Assembly: GCA_003566215.1 (NCBI GenBank)
Contig: PXEJ01000003.1
Location: 1 to 5,755 of the forward strand
From: Cyanobacteria bacterium T3Sed10_376R1m
Lineage (GTDB): Bacteria > Cyanobacteriota > Cyanobacteriia > Cyanobacteriales > Cyanobacteriaceae
Direction: 5' to 3'
Length of the DNA: 5,755 nucleotides
The notes beneath the pieces are model-generated. The model was given only the letters and a program-made list of their open reading frames with translations. It ran no database searches and was not told where the DNA came from. Every line of letters starts with the position of its first letter. Position 1 is the first letter of the stretch. The translations under genes were made by a program, and so were the position numbers. Of the stretch, positions 5,579 through 5,755 are shown piece after piece.

Positions 5579-5755
5579 TTAAAAGAATACGTCCATTTCC
5601 GAGCGCCCAGTAGTTTTGAGCCAATTTTGAGCCTCAAGATAACTATTAGGAAGGATTCTAATGGCTTGTTTCCAATATTCCGCAGCCTTATCAAATAACT
5701 CCTCGGCTTCGTCTTGATTACCGCTTTGCTTAAACTTTTCCCCTTGATAGTGGTA
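5579..5755 (-). CDS. ycf3: Photosystem I assembly protein Ycf3, C-terminal end, cut by window edge
   Basis: These last 58 codons plus TAA encode the C-terminus of Ycf3, a TPR protein on the thylakoid membrane needed to assemble photosystem I. The visible part runs from [12 protein letters not shown] through the last TPR-like helices ([20 protein letters not shown]) to the highly conserved tail [18 protein letters not shown]. This tail matches cyanobacterial Ycf3 as I remember it (Synechocystis ends ...[15 protein letters not shown]). The family is about 173 residues, so roughly two thirds of the gene and its start lie beyond the right edge. No frameshift or premature stop is seen. gatC follows on the same strand, and a repeat-derived hairpin lies just past the stop. 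Confidence 0.95.
   Translation of the reverse strand, partial: YHYQGEKFKQSGNQDEAEELFDKAAEYWKQAIRILPNSYLEAQNWLKTTGRSEMDVFF

Noticed and set aside
1..5755. CRISPR array, insertion sequence, phage or defence system
   Set aside because: No regularly spaced repeats, transposase, integrase, nuclease or toxin-antitoxin motifs were seen on either strand; the genes are ordinary chromosomal ones.

Overview
The window reads as ordinary chromosomal DNA from a low-GC cyanobacterium, probably unicellular and of the Cyanobacterium/Geminocystis type; the genus is a guess. The evidence is the C-terminus of the photosystem I assembly factor Ycf3 at the right edge, the N-terminal half of the cyanobacterial arginine dihydrolase ArgZ/AgrE at the left edge, two perfect HIP1 octamers (GCGATCGC), and AT-rich spacers with few usable Shine-Dalgarno sites. 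I see no CRISPR array, transposase, tRNA, rRNA or phage gene.

Layout. Positions 1-776 (minus) hold the first 258 codons of argZ, cut by the window edge six residues before its catalytic cysteine. A 185-nt spacer (777-961) contains a consensus -10 box and a perfect 8+8 inverted repeat in the predicted argZ leader. Positions 962-2203 (minus) encode a soluble GAF-type sensor histidine kinase with no response regulator nearby. A 290-nt spacer with little recognisable content follows. Positions 2494-3267 (minus) encode a six-helix ABC-2 type permease with no ATPase beside it. The 413-nt AT-rich divergent spacer 3268-3680 has plausible promoters in both directions and two small palindromes. Positions 3681-5135 (plus) encode a complete GH13 enzyme of the neopullulanase/cyclomaltodextrinase type. 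A hairpin at 5140-5159 separates it from the convergent gatC (5173-5460, minus). A heptamer-rich repeat and a possible tiny leader ORF lie between gatC and the 3' end of ycf3 (5579-5755, minus, partial).

How the genes work together. The genes belong to unrelated housekeeping processes: arginine breakdown and nitrogen remobilisation (argZ), signalling (kinase), membrane transport (permease), alpha-glucan turnover (GH13 enzyme), Gln-tRNA formation (gatC) and photosystem I assembly (ycf3). The spacers are long enough that most are probably separate transcription units; ycf3-gatC is the only plausible short operon.

I found no convincing new multi-gene system. The items most worth a second look are small: the argZ leader hairpin, the 8-codon TTG ORF whose stop overlaps the gatC start, the palindrome over the permease promoter, and the hairpins near gatC, which may be dispersed genomic repeats.
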